Shown: piece after piece, positions 1-5,700 of the stretch
Layout: each line of letters begins with the position of its first letter
Position numbering within the stretch: the first letter of the stretch is position 1
The notes under the pieces: model-generated
The model's input: the letters and a program-made list of their open reading frames with translations, nothing else
Databases searched by the model: none
Told to the model about the DNA's origin: nothing
Position numbers and translations under genes: made by a program
Source of the DNA: PHET01 sp038202795
GTDB taxonomy: Bacteria; Actinomycetota; Coriobacteriia; Anaerosomatales; PHET01
NCBI GenBank assembly: GCA_038202795.1
Contig: JBBREQ010000076.1
Location: 1 to 11,029 of the forward strand
Length of the DNA: 11,029 nt
Direction of reading: 5' to 3'

Positions 1-1119
1 ATTGCGATGGGCGTGTTTGCTATCGCAATGGTGTTTGCCGGTCGTGCCCAGGATCGCTTCGGCCCGCGCATCGTCGCCACCATCGGCGGGGCGCTGTGTG
101 GAATCGGCATGATCGTCTCGAGCTTCGCCACGTCGGGCAACGCGCTACCCATCACTGCTGGATTCGGTGTGCTCACGGGAATCGGAATCGGGCTGGGCTA
201 CGCATCCGCGACGCCTGCTGCCGTGAAATGGTTTCCTCCTAGCCGCAAGGGCCTCATCACGGGGCTGGTCGTTGCCGGCTTCGGTCTCGCGAGCGTCTAC
301 ATCGCGCCGCTCACCACCTGGCTTCTGCACACGCAGCTTGTCTCCGGTACCTTCCGCATCCTGGGAGTTGCCTTCTTCATCGTGACGGTGGGCCTCGCGC
401 AGCTCCTGCGCAACCCGCCCGTTGGATACACCCCCGCCGAGCAGAACGCAGCAACCGCCGACTCGCCTGATGCTCCGGCCGCCGTGCGCACTGACCACGA
501 GTGGACCGAGATGGTCCGCACGCGCCAGTTCGTGCTCCTCTGGTTCATGTTCGCGTTCGCTTCGTTCGCGGGTCTGATGATCATCGGCCATATGGCCAAG
601 ATCGCCGCGCTCCAGCTGACCAGTATCGATCTGGGCTTCGTGCTCGTCGCAGTGCTCGCCGTGGGAAACGCTTCGGGTCGCGTGGTCGCGGGCATCGTCG
701 CCGACAAGCTGGGTGGCATCCGCACGATGCTGGGCGTGTTCGTACTTCAGGCCGCGATGATGGGGCTGCTCGCAGTGTCCGCCACGCCACTTGCGCTCGT
801 CCCGGTCGCCGCGGTCGTAGGCTTCTGCTACGGCGCCAACCTCTCGCTGTTTCCCTCGACGACCGCCGGTTACTTCGGGACCAAGAACCTGGGCGTCAAC
901 TATGGCCTTGTCTTCACCGCGTGGGGCGTAGGCGGGGTCTTCGGCTCGCTGACGGCGGGATCGATCGTAGACAGCACCGGCTCGTACGGCGTGGCGTATA
1001 CGATCGCCGCGGGTCTGTGTCTGGCGGCTGCGGCGCTCACCTTCGGAACGAAGCCCCCCGCGCCTCGGGTCATGCCCATCTCGATCGAGCGGGACGGCAG
1101 GAAGCAGGCAGCGGCGTAG
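1..1119 (+). CDS. MFS transporter, oxalate/formate antiporter (OFA) family, 5'-truncated by window edge
   Basis: Integral inner-membrane carrier of the major facilitator superfamily, probably exchanging or importing a small organic anion; the substrate cannot be read from sequence. The reading frame is open to base 1 (codons ATT GCG before the first ATG at 7). The first visible residues are already the end of transmembrane helix 2 followed by the MFS motif-A-like loop GRAQDRFGPR, so helix 1 and part of helix 2 lie outside the window and the ATG at 7 is not the true start. The stretch GYASATPAAVKWFPPSRKG and the later LLRNPPVGYTP are typical of OFA-family proteins such as OxlT relatives. A hydrophilic central loop (TPAEQNAATADSPDAPAAVRTDHEW) separates the two halves, as is usual for 12-helix MFS carriers. 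It converges on the next MFS gene. Family assignment is firm, substrate unknown. Confidence 0.88.
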   Translation: MAMGVFAIAMVFAGRAQDRFGPRIVATIGGALCGIGMIVSSFATSGNALPITAGFGVLTGIGIGLGYASATPAAVKWFPPSRKGLITGLVVAGFGLASVYIAPLTTWLLHTQLVSGTFRILGVAFFIVTVGLAQLLRNPPVGYTPAEQNAATADSPDAPAAVRTDHEWTEMVRTRQFVLLWFMFAFASFAGLMIIGHMAKIAALQLTSIDLGFVLVAVLAVGNASGRVVAGIVADKLGGIRTMLGVFVLQAAMMGLLAVSATPLALVPVAAVVGFCYGANLSLFPSTTAGYFGTKNLGVNYGLVFTAWGVGGVFGSLTAGSIVDSTGSYGVAYTIAAGLCLAAAALTFGTKPPAPRVMPISIERDGRKQAAA

Positions 1120-1142
1120 GGGCACCTCGGGCACTACCGCTC

Positions 1143-1180
1143 ACAGGCCCGCTGGCAGCGCATCACGCCAACGGGCCTGT
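1143..1180. terminator. Hairpin between convergent MFS genes, probable bidirectional terminator
   Basis: ACAGGCCCG (1143-1151) is the exact reverse complement of CGGGCCTGT (1172-1180). Inside it TGGC (1153-1156) pairs with GCCA (1167-1170) after a single mismatch, leaving a 10-nt loop. It sits in the 67-bp gap between two convergent stop codons. There is no U-tract on either side, so the terminator call rests on position and stem strength. Confidence 0.6.
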
Positions 1181-1186
1181 TGCGTT

Positions 1187-2389
1187 CTACGCGGGCTCCT
1201 CAATGCAGCCCGATGCTCCGGGGCGCCAGCACAGCGTGAGATAGGCGAGCAGGGCGGCTGCAGCAGTCACGGCGCCGGCCAACACGCCAGGCGCCCAGGT
1301 CGTCGTGTAGTCGATGAGCGCACCCGCGATGATGGGGGCGGGGATACGTGTCATCGCCTGGATGGACGTGCTGACGCCTAGGATGCCGCCCACCTCGTCG
1401 TGGTGAACGGACTTGGTGAGCGCGCTCGTCGAGATCGTGTTGCTCACCGCGAGACCGAACGAAAGCAGCGGCATGATGGCGACGAGGATCAGCAGGGTGG
1501 GGGAGAAGCCCCACGCGGTGAGGGCTATCGCAGAGACGCACAGCGACGTGAGCAGCAGCCCGTCGTCAGACCAGCGCTTGGTCAGTCGGCCGATCAGGAA
1601 TGCCTGCATGAACACGCTGAGGATGCCCACGTAGGCGAGCACGAACGAGTTGGTGCGCGCCGAGAGACCCAGCGCCGCAATCGCCCACAGAGCGAAGCCG
1701 CTCTCGAATATGCCAAAGCTGACGCCGATGAGAAAGCGCACGCCCAGCAGCGGGCCCACGCGCTTGTGCCGTAGGGCGGCAACCAGCGCCGTGCTGTCCA
1801 GCCAGTGTCGCGCCTTCTGCTTCAGGCGGGCCTTGTCCTCCTCGGTCAGCGATTCAGGCAGCATCGTGGCAACCAGCACTATGTTGACTGCTGCAAGCGC
1901 CGCGCCCAGCCATGCGGGCGCCGCGTAACTGATGCCGGACAACAGCCCACCCGTTACAGGCCCCAGGATGAAGCCCAGACCAAAGGCCGCACCGATCATT
2001 CCCAGCGCCTTGCCGCGCTCCTCGGGCTTCGTCACGTCAGAGATGTACGCCTGGGCGACGGAGATGTTGCCGCCGGTCAGCCCGTCGAGGGCACGGCTGA
2101 TGAACAGGATCCACAGCGAACGTGCGCTTGCCAGCACGATGAAGCCGACCACCGTGCCCGCGATGCTCAAGATCAGAATCGGCTTGCGTCCAAAACGGTC
2201 CGAGAGCCGACCCAGAATCGGCGCACCGATGAACTGGAAGATGGGATACATCGCGGTGAGAAGCCCGATTTGGAAGACGGTGGCACCCAACTCATCCGCG
2301 AGATACGGCAGAAGTGGCAGAACGATGCTGAACGACAGCATGTCCACCAGTACGACGAAGAAGATGATGAGGAGGCGCCGGTCTCGCAT
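1187..2389 (-). CDS. MFS transporter, DHA1/TetA-like (drug:proton antiporter) family
   Basis: Twelve-helix inner-membrane efflux carrier of 400 aa, the usual length for TetA/DHA1 proteins. Helix 1 carries the DMLSFSIVLPLLPYLA pattern. Motif A, GRLSDRFGRK, lies at residues 60-69 between helices 2 and 3. The antiporter motif C region reads GLGFILGPVTGG in helix 5, and RALDGLTGGNISVAQAYISD precedes it as in tetracycline/multidrug exporters. I place the start at the ATG ending at 2389. The frame stays open to an ATG at 2515, but the extra 42 residues are polar, do not resemble the family, and would overlap the promoter region of the divergent unit. The ribosome site before 2389 is weak. No TetR-type regulator is adjacent in the window. 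The substrate is unknown; export of a toxic small molecule is inferred from the family. Confidence 0.87.
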   Translation of the reverse strand: MRDRRLLIIFFVVLVDMLSFSIVLPLLPYLADELGATVFQIGLLTAMYPIFQFIGAPILGRLSDRFGRKPILILSIAGTVVGFIVLASARSLWILFISRALDGLTGGNISVAQAYISDVTKPEERGKALGMIGAAFGLGFILGPVTGGLLSGISYAAPAWLGAALAAVNIVLVATMLPESLTEEDKARLKQKARHWLDSTALVAALRHKRVGPLLGVRFLIGVSFGIFESGFALWAIAALGLSARTNSFVLAYVGILSVFMQAFLIGRLTKRWSDDGLLLTSLCVSAIALTAWGFSPTLLILVAIMPLLSFGLAVSNTISTSALTKSVHHDEVGGILGVSTSIQAMTRIPAPIIAGALIDYTTTWAPGVLAGAVTAAAALLAYLTLCWRPGASGCIEEPA

Positions 2390-2432
2390 GGGCTCATGAT
2401 ACCCGCGGCGCGCGTGCTTCACCCACGATGTT

Positions 2433-2460
2433 TTGTCCGGCGGATGGAACCGAGTATCCT
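2433..2460 (+). promoter_or_regulatory. Candidate promoter for the TrkH unit
   Basis: TTGTCC (2433-2438) and TATCCT (2455-2460) are separated by 16 bp, each matching the vegetative -35/-10 consensus at four of six positions. Transcription would start near 2467, about 25 nt before the small ORF at 2491. The pair lies in the 101-bp gap between divergent genes; on the other strand the same spot reads GATACT, a possible overlapping -10 for the MFS gene. Read by eye only. Confidence 0.35.
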
Positions 2461-2490
2461 CTGTCGGAGCGTAGTGACTCAGGGGAGCCG

Positions 2491-2619
2491 ATGGAACGAC
2501 GATTTCATAGTCCATACAAGCACTGGGTCAGCGGTCTGCTGATGGAGGTCGCTGTGCTCTGCGGGTTTGTCGCTGCGCTCATCGCTCTGGCTCTCCTCGT
2601 CGCATGGGTGGTGGCATAG
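2491..2619 (+). CDS. Small single-helix membrane protein upstream of TrkH
   Basis: A 42-residue hydrophobic peptide. The N-terminal part (MERRFHSPYKHWVSG) is basic and polar; residues about 17-42 form one continuous hydrophobic helix (LLMEVAVLCGFVAALIALALLVAWVVA less its ends), so it should insert in the membrane with the basic end inside. The ATG at 2491 is preceded by AGGGGAG with short spacing (3 nt). An in-frame ATG at 2428 has no ribosome site and would add 21 polar residues upstream of the likely transcription start. The stop is only 3 bp before the GTG of the TrkH gene, implying co-translation. By size and place it recalls KdpF, the small stabilising peptide of the Kdp potassium pump, but no sequence identity is claimed. 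Function unknown; a role as TrkH accessory subunit is inference. Confidence 0.55.
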   Translation: MERRFHSPYKHWVSGLLMEVAVLCGFVAALIALALLVAWVVA

Positions 2620-2622
2620 GCC

Positions 2623-4137
2623 GTGTGGGTTCCGCTTCGCGTCTCTGACATGCGGGTGGTCTCCCACTACCTCGGGATGCTCTTGATGGGCCTGGCGGTC
2701 GTCATGCTCGTACCGTTTGCCACCGCGCTGATCCTGCGCGAGTGGGATCCGGCACTCGACTATCTGTTGGGCGCAGGCATCACGGCCGTAGTCGGGCTCG
2801 CCATGGTTCTCACGCTGCCTCAGCCGTCAAACGTGAACCGTCGCCAAGCGATGCTCATCGCGGGGCTGGGCTGGGTTGTGGCAGCGGGCCTCTCGGCGGT
2901 CCCTCTGGTCTTGTCCGGCAACTACCTCAGCTACGTCGATGCGCTGTTCGATGCGGTCTCCGGGTTCACCACTTCGGGTCTGACGGTCGCAGTCGATCTG
3001 GATCACATGAGCTACGCGCACAGCATGTGGAGGCATCTCACACACCTGATAGGTGGTCAGGGTATCGTCGTCGCCGCATTGTCTTTCTCCTTGGGTAAGC
3101 GCGGGGGATCTGTGTCGCTGTACGCCGCCGAGGGTCGCGACGAGAAGATCCTACCCAACGTGGTTCACACGACCCGGTTCATCTGGTTCGTCACTGCGGT
3201 CATGGTGACTCTGGGCACGGTTGCGCTGCTGGTGTTCAACCTGCTGCACGGAATGTCGTTCGTGCGGGCCTCGCTTCACGCGTTTTGGAACACGGTCGCC
3301 TGTTACGACACCGGCGGCTTCGGGCCGCAGTCTCAAAACGCCCTCTTCTACCATTCAGGGGTCTTCGAGTTCATCACCGTGCTGTTGATGCTGGCCGGCA
3401 CCCTCAACTTCAACCTGCGTGCCGATCTGTGGCGCGGTGACCTGCGCGAGATATTCCAGAACATCGAGACGAGAACCCTTGCCATCAACATGTCGATACT
3501 CGTCACGTTCACGGCGGCAGGCATGGCGTTGGCCCCCTATCTGAACGGGCCGCTGGCGATCGTGCGCAAGGGTGTCTATCACATCATCTCCGCACACTCG
3601 GGTACTGGCCATCAGACGCTCTACGCGGCTCAGTGGGGCAACAACGTGAGCGAAGCGATGCTCCTGTCGGTAGTGCTTGCGATGGCGGCAGGAGGGGCGG
3701 TGTCATCGACTGCCGGTGGCATCAAGGCTCTGCGCCTGGGACTGATCTTCAAGTCGATAGTCGATTGGGTGAAACGGGCCCTTGCCCCCGAGAGTGCAGT
3801 ACTCAATACGAAGTATCACCACCTCACCGATCGAGTTTTGACGCCGGAAGTGATCGCCTCAGCGATGCTGGTGTTCATCCTGTACTTCGTGACCTACGTG
3901 ACGGGTGCGTTGGTGGGCGCTGCGTATGGCTTCCCCGCGGACTTGGCGCTGTTCGAATCCGTATCCGCGACCGCCAACGTGGGTCTCTCGGCGGGCATCA
4001 CCGGACCCGGCATGCCGCTGGGGCTTGAGATCGTCTACATGCTGCAGATGTGGGCCGGGCGCCTCGAGTTCCTGGCGCTGCTCGTGCTCATCTTGGGCAC
4101 CGTGACCTCGCTCACCAGGAAGCTTGGAAGGAACTAG
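2623..4137 (+). CDS. trkH: TrkH/KtrB-type potassium uptake channel subunit
   Basis: Membrane-embedded potassium-translocating subunit of the Trk/Ktr superfamily, 504 aa from GTG 2623 (TrkH is about 480). Four membrane-pore-membrane repeats can be followed by their filter glycines: TTSGLT (116-121), DTGGFG (229-234), SGTGH (326-330) and ATANVGLS (449-456). The stretch GGQGIVVAALSF after the first pore corresponds to the family's conserved GGxGI. The third filter departs from the usual TGF-type ending by having His at 330. Start choice: GTG 2623 has a GGTGG element about 8 nt upstream and sits 3 bp after the preceding stop; ATG 2650 would give MRVVSHYLGMLLMG, closer to typical TrkH N-termini, but lacks a clear ribosome site. 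No cytosolic TrkA/KtrA nucleotide-binding partner is next to it. The following gene starts immediately after its stop. Confidence 0.9.
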   Translation: MWVPLRVSDMRVVSHYLGMLLMGLAVVMLVPFATALILREWDPALDYLLGAGITAVVGLAMVLTLPQPSNVNRRQAMLIAGLGWVVAAGLSAVPLVLSGNYLSYVDALFDAVSGFTTSGLTVAVDLDHMSYAHSMWRHLTHLIGGQGIVVAALSFSLGKRGGSVSLYAAEGRDEKILPNVVHTTRFIWFVTAVMVTLGTVALLVFNLLHGMSFVRASLHAFWNTVACYDTGGFGPQSQNALFYHSGVFEFITVLLMLAGTLNFNLRADLWRGDLREIFQNIETRTLAINMSILVTFTAAGMALAPYLNGPLAIVRKGVYHIISAHSGTGHQTLYAAQWGNNVSEAMLLSVVLAMAAGGAVSSTAGGIKALRLGLIFKSIVDWVKRALAPESAVLNTKYHHLTDRVLTPEVIASAMLVFILYFVTYVTGALVGAAYGFPADLALFESVSATANVGLSAGITGPGMPLGLEIVYMLQMWAGRLEFLALLVLILGTVTSLTRKLGRN

Positions 4138-4638
4138 ATGCGCGCGGTACGAATGCTCATCCTCGTAGCGGTACTCCTGTTCGCGCATCCGTCCACTCTG
4201 ATGGCGGTGCCTGTCGCAGTTGACACCACGCGCCTCTCCCAGGGAGAACCAGGCTTGGACGGCAAGACCGTACGGTTCAGCGGGGAGGCCATCGGAGAAG
4301 CGCTCAGGGCGGGTGGCGACAGTCGCTGGCTCAACGTGCTTGAGGGCGCTGTTGCAATCGGCGTGTTCACGTCGCAGGCAGGTGTCGAAGGTATCGACGG
4401 ATATGGCTACTGGGGACGTACAGGCAGCATCGTTGAAATCACCGGTGTCTACAACGTGGCCTGCGAACAGCACGGGGGCGATCTCGACGTGCATGCCACC
4501 GGCATTCGGGTGCTGAGGGACTCGGTCCCTCGCTCTCACCCGGTTCACCCTGCGAAGGCCCTGGCCGCACTGTTCGCTGCGGGGGTGGCGGCTGCCTTGG
4601 TCGTGCGGTACCGGTCCGTGAGGCGCCGGGTGCACTAA
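4138..4638 (+). CDS. Secreted, membrane-anchored OB-fold-like protein in TrkH operon
   Basis: Unrecognised 166-aa protein. Residues 1-23 form a signal peptide (basic start, hydrophobic core, plausible cleavage after LMA). Residues about 38-135 show alternating beta-type segments beginning DGKTVRFSGEAIGEAL and ending DLDVHATGIRVL, with a central VEITGVYNV strand. This resembles small OB-fold domains that begin with a DGKxVxxxGxV pattern. Residues about 139-156 (ALAALFAAGVAAALVV) are a C-terminal helix followed by the basic tail RYRSVRRRVH, so the domain should face outside with the tail inside. The ATG directly abuts the TAG of trkH and has GGAAGGA 5 nt upstream, giving strong evidence of one operon. 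There is one cysteine in the mature domain (VACEQHGG). The fold call is by eye and the role unknown; a link to the potassium channel is inferred from context. Confidence 0.72.
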   Translation: MRAVRMLILVAVLLFAHPSTLMAVPVAVDTTRLSQGEPGLDGKTVRFSGEAIGEALRAGGDSRWLNVLEGAVAIGVFTSQAGVEGIDGYGYWGRTGSIVEITGVYNVACEQHGGDLDVHATGIRVLRDSVPRSHPVHPAKALAALFAAGVAAALVVRYRSVRRRVH

Positions 4639-4715
4639 CCTGAGGTAATCGGTAGGGAGTTTGATGCAGGTCGAGCCGTGACCAGACAAGGATCGCCGAG
4701 AAGACCGGGTGCGAC

Positions 4716-5300
4716 CTACGTCGTTTCGTCCACGAGCCCCTTGCCGGCCTCGAACGCGGGGGCGACCACTGCGCCCAGGCGGCGGTACTCGCGCACGCCA
4801 GCGAGGTAGCACAGCGGGTCGAGCGCATCGATGTCGATCAAGTCACTCTCAGCATCGCGCAGGATGCGCTCGTCGGCGTGCGCTTCGACGATCTCGCCCA
4901 GCACGAGCACGTAGCTGCCCACCACCGTCTCGCTGGTGACCCGGCACTCGATGTTGTACGGGCACTGCTCGATGAGGGGGGTCTCCACCACCGCCGAGGG
5001 AATCAGCGTCAGCCCGGTCGCAGCGAACTTATCTGTCTTGCGGCCCGACGTCAGTCCGCAGAAGTCCACGACCTGTGCCATGTCGGCGCTGGGGATGTTC
5101 ACGGTGAAGGTGCCAGTGCTGCGGATGAGCTCGAGTGTGTAGCGCGACTCGCGCAGTCCCATCGCAATGGTGGGGGGCGTGGATGCTACGACGTTGATCC
5201 AGGCCACTGCGAGCGTGTCCGCATGTTCCATGGTTCCGCCAACCACCAGCGGACACGGCATGGGGAAGAGCCGCTCGACCGCTCCGATCCGCTTCTTCAT
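4716..5300 (-). CDS. Flavin reductase family protein (flavoredoxin-like, FMN-binding)
   Basis: Cytosolic split-barrel FMN protein of 194 aa, the usual size for flavoredoxin/flavin reductase-like proteins that pass electrons through bound FMN. Visible family landmarks in order: an N-terminal PMPCPLVVGG strand, AWINVVASTPPTIAMGLRES (substrate/flavin loop with the conserved PP), RSTGTFTVNIPS, then GLTSGRKTDKFAATGL, which matches the conserved G-x-x-SGR-x-x-DKF FMN phosphate-binding signature. Later come NIECRV and VGSYVLVLGEIVEAH. The start is the ATG ending at 5300, with GGAG about 9 nt upstream. The longer frame to 5408 adds 36 residues that look untranslated and would run across the palindrome and -10 element. 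The physiological partner is unknown. It faces away from the met operon and converges on the TrkH unit. Confidence 0.85.
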   Translation of the reverse strand: MKKRIGAVERLFPMPCPLVVGGTMEHADTLAVAWINVVASTPPTIAMGLRESRYTLELIRSTGTFTVNIPSADMAQVVDFCGLTSGRKTDKFAATGLTLIPSAVVETPLIEQCPYNIECRVTSETVVGSYVLVLGEIVEAHADERILRDAESDLIDIDALDPLCYLAGVREYRRLGAVVAPAFEAGKGLVDETT

Positions 5301-5320
5301 CTTGAGTCGCTCCGTCCATC

Positions 5321-5340
5321 GCCGAGAAGGTCTTCTCGGC
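5321..5340. promoter_or_regulatory. Perfect 9+9 palindrome, candidate operator for the flavin reductase gene
   Basis: GCCGAGAAG (5321-5329), 2-bp spacer, CTTCTCGGC (5332-5340). It lies 20 bp upstream of the ATG ending at 5300 and 1 bp downstream (in the gene's direction) of a TACACT -10-like hexamer at 5342-5347, so it would cover the transcription start. Length and symmetry suit a dimeric repressor. As RNA it would make a tight hairpin without a following U-tract, so an operator is preferred over a terminator. Confidence 0.5.
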
Positions 5341-5341
5341 C

Positions 5342-5347
5342 AGTGTA
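5342..5347 (-). promoter_or_regulatory. Candidate -10 element of the flavin reductase gene
   Basis: On the minus strand this reads TACACT, four of six matches to TATAAT, about 42 bp upstream of the start codon. No good -35 is visible at 16-18 bp; the corresponding hexamer is CTCAAC. A weak or activator-dependent promoter is possible. Confidence 0.3.
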
Positions 5348-5439
5348 GCGCGGGCGGGCGCGGGTTGAGCGAGGGCGGTACGCACGGACTTTGGCAGTTC
5401 AGGGGCAATTCAGGGCACTGACTTGGTGGTTGAATGAGC

Positions 5440-5469
5440 TTGACGAGGCGGCGCCCAAGCGGCTAACCT
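5440..5469 (+). promoter_or_regulatory. Candidate promoter of the met leader/metYXW operon
   Basis: TTGACG (5440-5445), five of six matches to the -35 consensus, is followed after 18 bp by TAACCT (5464-5469), which keeps the TAnnnT core. Transcription from about 5476 would give a leader of about 225 nt before metY, long enough to hold all the structures described below. It is the best promoter-like pair in the window. Confidence 0.5.
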
Positions 5470-5538
5470 TCGCACCTAACACGTCGCGGTGCCCTCGGGC
5501 GCCCTAGTGCTCACCAAGGGAGGTGCGACAGAGCGATC

Positions 5539-5643
5539 ATGGTCTACAAGTACGCGTTCGTGATGATGATGGAGATGATGATGACCCAGCCCGGGTCTTT
5601 CGGCGCATGTGCCGGATCCGGGCGGCTTTCCGCCCTCCGCTAG
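5539..5643 (+). CDS. Methionine-rich leader peptide of the met operon
   Basis: Thirty-four codons, ATG to TAG, read directly from the sequence. Residues 9-15 are Met-Met-Met-Glu-Met-Met-Met (5563-5583), so seven of 34 residues are Met counting the start. The purine-rich GGGAGGTG lies 13 nt upstream, longer than ideal; the nearer GAG at 5531-5533 is weak. The C-terminal part (TQPGSFGACAGSGRLSALR) is encoded by the hairpin-forming sequence 5584-5640, and the stop falls just after the second hairpin. Leader peptides rich in the end-product amino acid are the hallmark of ribosome-mediated attenuation (trp, his, leu operons). Here the downstream genes make methionine. The peptide itself probably has no function; the sensing would be done by the translating ribosome. 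Translation has not been shown, and the ATG repeats could in principle be chance. Confidence 0.6.
   Translation: MVYKYAFVMMMEMMMTQPGSFGACAGSGRLSALR
5589..5623 (+). promoter_or_regulatory. Attenuator hairpin 1 (candidate antiterminator)
   Basis: GCCCGGGT (5589-5596) pairs with ATCCGGGC (5616-5623), eight pairs with one G-U. After a three-base bulge, TCGGC (5600-5604) pairs with GCCGG (5611-5615), closing a 6-nt loop. Its 3' arm shares 5620-5623 with the next hairpin, so both cannot form fully at once. Confidence 0.45.
5620..5635 (+). terminator. Attenuator hairpin 2 (candidate terminator)
   Basis: GGGCGG (5620-5625), loop CTTT, CCGCCC (5630-5635): a perfect six-pair GC stem with a tetraloop, followed after one base by a second small stem, CCGC (5637-5640) with GCGG (5645-5648). 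No U-tract follows beyond TT, so intrinsic termination is uncertain; many high-GC Gram-positive terminators also lack one. It overlaps the end of the leader ORF. Confidence 0.35.
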
Positions 5644-5700
5644 CGCGGTTGGGCCATCTGTAACATCATCAGCATCACGGACTCGGAAAGAGAGATACTC

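Larger units (their letters stand above)
5476..5700 (+). promoter_or_regulatory. Structured 5' leader RNA of metYXW (probable attenuator)
   Basis: The stretch between the flavin reductase promoter and metY has no ordinary gene. Its first part (5483-5529) can fold as a small three-way junction: GTCG (5483-5486) with CGAC (5526-5529), a hairpin 5488-5503 (GGTGCC/GGCGCC with one G-U), and CACC (5512-5515) with GGTG (5522-5525), the latter holding the purine-rich AAGGGA in its loop. A Met-rich 34-codon ORF follows (5539-5643), then overlapping GC-rich hairpins (5589-5635), then the metY ribosome site (GGAAAGAGAG, 5685-5694). I do not see the conserved cores of SAM-I/IV riboswitches or a T-box sequence. 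The start coordinate assumes the promoter call above. Confidence 0.55.

Noticed and set aside
145..1134. Minus-strand ORF of 329 codons antisense to the first MFS gene
   Set aside because: The plus strand encodes a clear OFA-family membrane protein; the reverse frame has no domain-like content.
2390..2515. N-terminal extension of the minus-strand MFS protein by 42 residues
   Set aside because: The extra residues are polar and unlike DHA1 N-termini, and they would run through the divergent promoter region and into the start of the small membrane ORF.
4639..4715. Terminator between the convergent TrkH unit and flavin reductase
   Set aside because: Only AGGTCG (4668-4673) with CGACCT (4712-4717) across a 38-nt loop was found, overlapping a stop codon. 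Too weak to call.
5301..5408. N-terminal extension of the flavin reductase by 36 residues
   Set aside because: It is Pro/Arg-rich with no family similarity, and it crosses the palindrome and -10-like element.
5476..5700. SAM riboswitch or T-box in the metY leader
   Set aside because: The conserved SAM-I/SAM-IV core elements and the T-box sequence with its upstream specifier arrangement are not recognisable. A divergent class cannot be excluded without a covariance-model search.
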